From Paenibacillus sp. MAEPY2 (GTDB lineage: Bacteria > Bacillota > Bacilli > Paenibacillales > Paenibacillaceae): a DNA stretch of 64,000 bases. The stretch lies in contig NZ_AWUK01000038.1 in the NCBI RefSeq assembly GCF_000499205.1, positions 124,001 to 188,000 on the forward strand, written 5' to 3'. A program made the position numbers and the translations under genes. Within the stretch, counting starts at the first letter, position 1, and every line of letters starts with the position of its first letter. The notes below the pieces were generated by a model. It had not been told where the DNA came from. It worked only from the letters and a program-made list of their open reading frames with translations, and ran no database searches. Shown piece after piece: positions 61,376-64,000 of this stretch.

Positions 61376-61564
61376 ATGTGCATTTGTTTGCTGAGGGAGC
61401 ATTTATTTACCAATTACCTAGGAAAATGCTTCAATTTGGATTCGAATGGCCCAAACCTATAGTTTGACCGGGTAAATACCTTTATTTCCACAGGTTGTTT
61501 GCGCTTTCATTCGAAGGCTACACTTTGATGGCAAACCGAAAAACCACATTCAGGGGGGACAACA

Positions 61565-62920
61565 ATGAGAAAAAACATGTTCATGCTGATGAGTCTGGTC
61601 CTTGCAGTCATGCTGTTGCTGAGTGCTTGCAGCTCTGGCTCCAGCGCTCAGACAGAGCCGGAAACGAAGGCACCGCAGGAGGAGCAGGCTGCGAATGAAA
61701 CAGAACCAAAGAATGAGAACTCTACACCAGAAATGGATTTTGACATGGGGGGAAGAACGATCAAGGTCGTTGCCTGGTGGGATATGGAAATGACCGATAG
61801 CAATCCGGACAACATTCAGCGAATCGAGAACCTGGAGGCACTGAAGAAAAAGCATAACTTTGACATCGAATATATTTCAATTGATTTTGGTGAGTACCAG
61901 GAAAAGGTCGTAGCCTCCCTGATGGCAGGAGAACCCCTTGGTGATATTGTACGGCTGGGCAAAAGCTACGCTATTCCCGCACTCACCAAGCAAGACTTGT
62001 TATGGCCAGTGGATGAGTATACCAAAAACGATAAAGTGTTTAACCAGAAAACAACGAACCAATACATGCAGTATGAAGGTCGGGGATATGGCTTCACAGA
62101 GGACCAATCTTCATTCATAAGCGGTATTTTCTATAATCGCACACTCATGCAGGAACTGGGTATGAAGCCGTTACAGGAATACGTGGACGAAGATCAATGG
62201 AGCTGGGATACGTTCATTGAAGTTGCCAAAAAGGCGAACAAGGATCGCAATAACGATGGCAAGCTCGATACCTGGGGTTTGGCACAAACAGGGCTGCTTG
62301 AACCTGTGCTGTACTCCAATGAGGCCTCGCTGACCAAGGGTGACAAGCAAAACCTGGATGATCCAAAAACAAAAGAAGCGCTGAAATTCGTGTCCAGAAT
62401 GGCTACGGAAAAAGTGGGAAGAGCTTCGGAAGGCGGCGACTGGACGGAACCGGCTACCTTCTTTCGGCAAGGCAATACGCTGATGTATTCCGGCGCCATG
62501 TACGAGATTGAAGGAATTAAGACAGATATGCAGGATTATGATATCGGCTTCCTTCCGTTCCCGAAAGGACCAAGTGCGACCACCTACCACTCCGGTGAAT
62601 CGCAATATCAGGCACTTACCATTCCGAAAGCGGTTGAAAATCCGGAACAACTGATGTACATCTGGGAAAAAATCAACGAGATTGACTCCATCTACGATTA
62701 CCCTAGTCAGTCTACCCTGGAGACTCACCTGACGGACGAAGCCGATATTGAAAATGCAAAAACGGTTGCCGAGGGCATGCTGGTGCTGGACCATAATACG
62801 TTCCCATCTCTGCCGTTCTGGGATTTTAACGGTGAGCTGGTCGATGGTGTTTCCGTTTCCACCGTTATTGAAAAATATAAAGCACCCTTCCAGGCAGCCA
62901 TCAGTGAGGTATACAAATGA
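61565..62920 (+). CDS. Sugar-binding lipoprotein of a CUT1-type importer
   Basis: 451 residues. Signal ends LLLSAC (about Cys22), followed by a Ser/Glu/Pro-rich linker to residue 60. Binding-protein fold: TIKVVAWWDME, LMAGEPLGDIVRLGKSYAIPAL, and KKANKDRNNDGKLDTWGLA (calcium loop). GGGGGGACAAC precedes the ATG. Likely binds xylo- or arabino-oligosaccharides, inferred from the GH43 neighbours. A large secreted protein follows at 62980. Confidence 0.88.
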   Translation: MRKNMFMLMSLVLAVMLLLSACSSGSSAQTEPETKAPQEEQAANETEPKNENSTPEMDFDMGGRTIKVVAWWDMEMTDSNPDNIQRIENLEALKKKHNFDIEYISIDFGEYQEKVVASLMAGEPLGDIVRLGKSYAIPALTKQDLLWPVDEYTKNDKVFNQKTTNQYMQYEGRGYGFTEDQSSFISGIFYNRTLMQELGMKPLQEYVDEDQWSWDTFIEVAKKANKDRNNDGKLDTWGLAQTGLLEPVLYSNEASLTKGDKQNLDDPKTKEALKFVSRMATEKVGRASEGGDWTEPATFFRQGNTLMYSGAMYEIEGIKTDMQDYDIGFLPFPKGPSATTYHSGESQYQALTIPKAVENPEQLMYIWEKINEIDSIYDYPSQSTLETHLTDEADIENAKTVAEGMLVLDHNTFPSLPFWDFNGELVDGVSVSTVIEKYKAPFQAAISEVYK

Positions 62921-62979
62921 GTCATTTGCTAAATCCAATTGATGCAAAATGCTGAAATAAAAGGGGGACATATGGGAAC

Positions 62980-64000
62980 ATGCGGTCACGAAAGAAAAAG
63001 GGACTAATTGTGCTGCTCGCCTTTGCCATGATCTTCTCCTTATTGAGTCTGTACCCTACGCGAGATCGCGGTCCGGGCATTGCACAGGCGTACGAGGACT
63101 TTGAAGCGGTGTCGGGTACAGCTGATTCCCGCAGCTATGAGCACTACATCTCCACTCTCTCAAACATAGATACACCTGATCAGATTATACGAATTGAGGG
63201 GGAAGCTTTCCTGCAGGCTGCGGACGGGGAGTTTGAGGTTATTGATGGCTACGCAGGGCTGGACGGAAAGGCTGTAGTCACACCTGAGTCTGGCACCATC
63301 AGTTGGAATGTTCCTGTGCAGTCCAGTGGTTTATACCAACTACGCATTCATTATTATCCAGTAGCAGGCAAAAGCTCCGCGATTGAACGGAAGCTGGAGC
63401 TGAATGGAGAGGTTCCTTTCAGAGGAGCGGATGTGCTGCTTTTTGACCGAGTATGGGGGAATCGCGAAGACACGATACGAAGAGACGATCGTGGCAATGA
63501 TCTCAGACCCCGGCAGGTCGAAACACCAGCTTGGCAGCTTGCCTCCTTCAAGGACAGCGCAGGTTATTTCGAAGAGCCCTATCAGTTTTATTTTGAAAAG
63601 GGCAACCAGCAGCTGTCGCTAACCTCGCTGCGCGAAAGTATGGCGATCGATTATATCGAGCTATATCAGGAAGAGAGTATCCCGGCTTACGAAGAGCTTC
63701 AGGCTGGTTATGAATCGGCGGGCTTGAAGCCGGCTGAGCCCGTCATGCTCAAGCTGCAGGGAGAACAGGCAGTGAGCAAATCCTCACCAACCCTTGCTCC
63801 CATCTCGGATCGCTCAAGCCCATCTCTTGAACCATATGACGTCTCCAAGATCCGTATCAACGCCATTGGAGGCCTCAACTGGAAGCTTCCTGGGGAATGG
63901 ATCGAATGGGATGTCGATGTACCAGCTGACGGCCTGTATCAAATTGCGCTCAAAGTGAAGCAGGATCAGCTTCGCGGCGTGTATGCCACGCGGAGTCTGA
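62980..64000 (+). CDS. Large secreted protein with tandem carbohydrate-binding-like domains, 5' part
   Basis: The frame from ATG 62980 (AAAGGGGGACATATG region upstream; ribosome site AAAGGGGG about 10 nt before) stays open to the window edge, 340 residues so far. It begins RSRKKKGLIVLLAFAMIFSL, a signal or anchor segment without a clear lipobox. Then come two similar beta modules: residues about 60-240 (IIRIEGEAFLQAADGEFEV, SGLYQLRIHYYP, SMAIDYIELYQEE) and a second starting near residue 285 (WIEWDVDVPADGLYQIALKVK). This layout matches the large (about 950-residue) extracellular binding proteins next to CUT1 permeases in Paenibacillus; the binding domain would lie beyond the window. Confidence 0.8.
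   Translation, partial: MRSRKKKGLIVLLAFAMIFSLLSLYPTRDRGPGIAQAYEDFEAVSGTADSRSYEHYISTLSNIDTPDQIIRIEGEAFLQAADGEFEVIDGYAGLDGKAVVTPESGTISWNVPVQSSGLYQLRIHYYPVAGKSSAIERKLELNGEVPFRGADVLLFDRVWGNREDTIRRDDRGNDLRPRQVETPAWQLASFKDSAGYFEEPYQFYFEKGNQQLSLTSLRESMAIDYIELYQEESIPAYEELQAGYESAGLKPAEPVMLKLQGEQAVSKSSPTLAPISDRSSPSLEPYDVSKIRINAIGGLNWKLPGEWIEWDVDVPADGLYQIALKVKQDQLRGVYATRSL

Noticed and set aside
62171..62989. Minus-strand frame of 272 codons opposite the second sugar-binding lipoprotein
   Set aside because: No start context and no domain features; the plus-strand gene has a complete signal peptide and binding-protein motifs.

Overview
The window looks like chromosomal DNA from a Paenibacillus-type Firmicute. 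The evidence is strong AGGAGG-type ribosome sites, frequent TTG/GTG starts, compact operons with ATGA overlaps, YesM/YesN-like two-component pairs next to LipO-type sugar-binding lipoproteins, GH43 enzymes, a GlpP antiterminator and a B. subtilis-type Zur box. No rRNA, tRNA, CRISPR array, transposase, phage or plasmid gene was seen. Genus is inferred from gene content only.

Layout. 1-8 kb: the 3' end of an SDR oxidoreductase, a YhgE/Pip-like exporter with a divergent TetR regulator, a second TetR gene, an ABC-2 exporter with two ATPases, a small Sm-like/glycine-rich protein and a VanZ-like protein. 8.1-15.4 kb: cluster A, visibly G+C-richer, with a small unknown protein, a CehA-type PHP hydrolase, a divergent GDPD, a LacI regulator and a PotABCD-like ABC importer. 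15.6-23.0 kb: cluster B, with GlpP, cytoplasmic GDPD, HAD phosphatase, GpdQ-like metallophosphoesterase and a UgpCAEB-type importer. Both clusters begin with paired PhoP-like boxes 11 bp apart. The region reads as a double phosphodiester-scavenging locus for phosphate starvation, with extra control by a LacI operator (A) and a GlpP-type leader (B).

23-32 kb: a QorB-like reductase with divergent TetR, a methionine aminopeptidase, a Tm-1-like split system (UPF0261 protein plus TIM-barrel protein) with an upstream regulator that fuses the same barrel to an AraC domain, a MetX-like hydrolase with divergent LysR, and a 20-bp tandem repeat. 32-38 kb: a likely extracytoplasmic thiol and methionine-sulfoxide repair operon (DM13 lipoprotein, DoxX, response regulator, kinase, CcdA, ResA-like, MsrAB, peroxiredoxin). 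38-44 kb: a methyltransferase and a divergent Nik/Opp/Cnt-type importer sharing a near-consensus Zur box. 44-50 kb: a DUF2306-like protein, a DJ-1/PfpI fusion with a divergent OmpR-type two-component system, and an ArsR plus quinone oxidoreductase pair.

50-64 kb: a hemicellulose-oligosaccharide locus with AraC regulators, two GH43 glycosidases, two sugar-binding lipoproteins, a YesM/YesN pair, an AraC protein with a degenerate receiver domain and a large secreted protein cut by the window end. Candidate CcpA (cre) sites occur there.

All assignments were made by reading the sequence; no database search was run.
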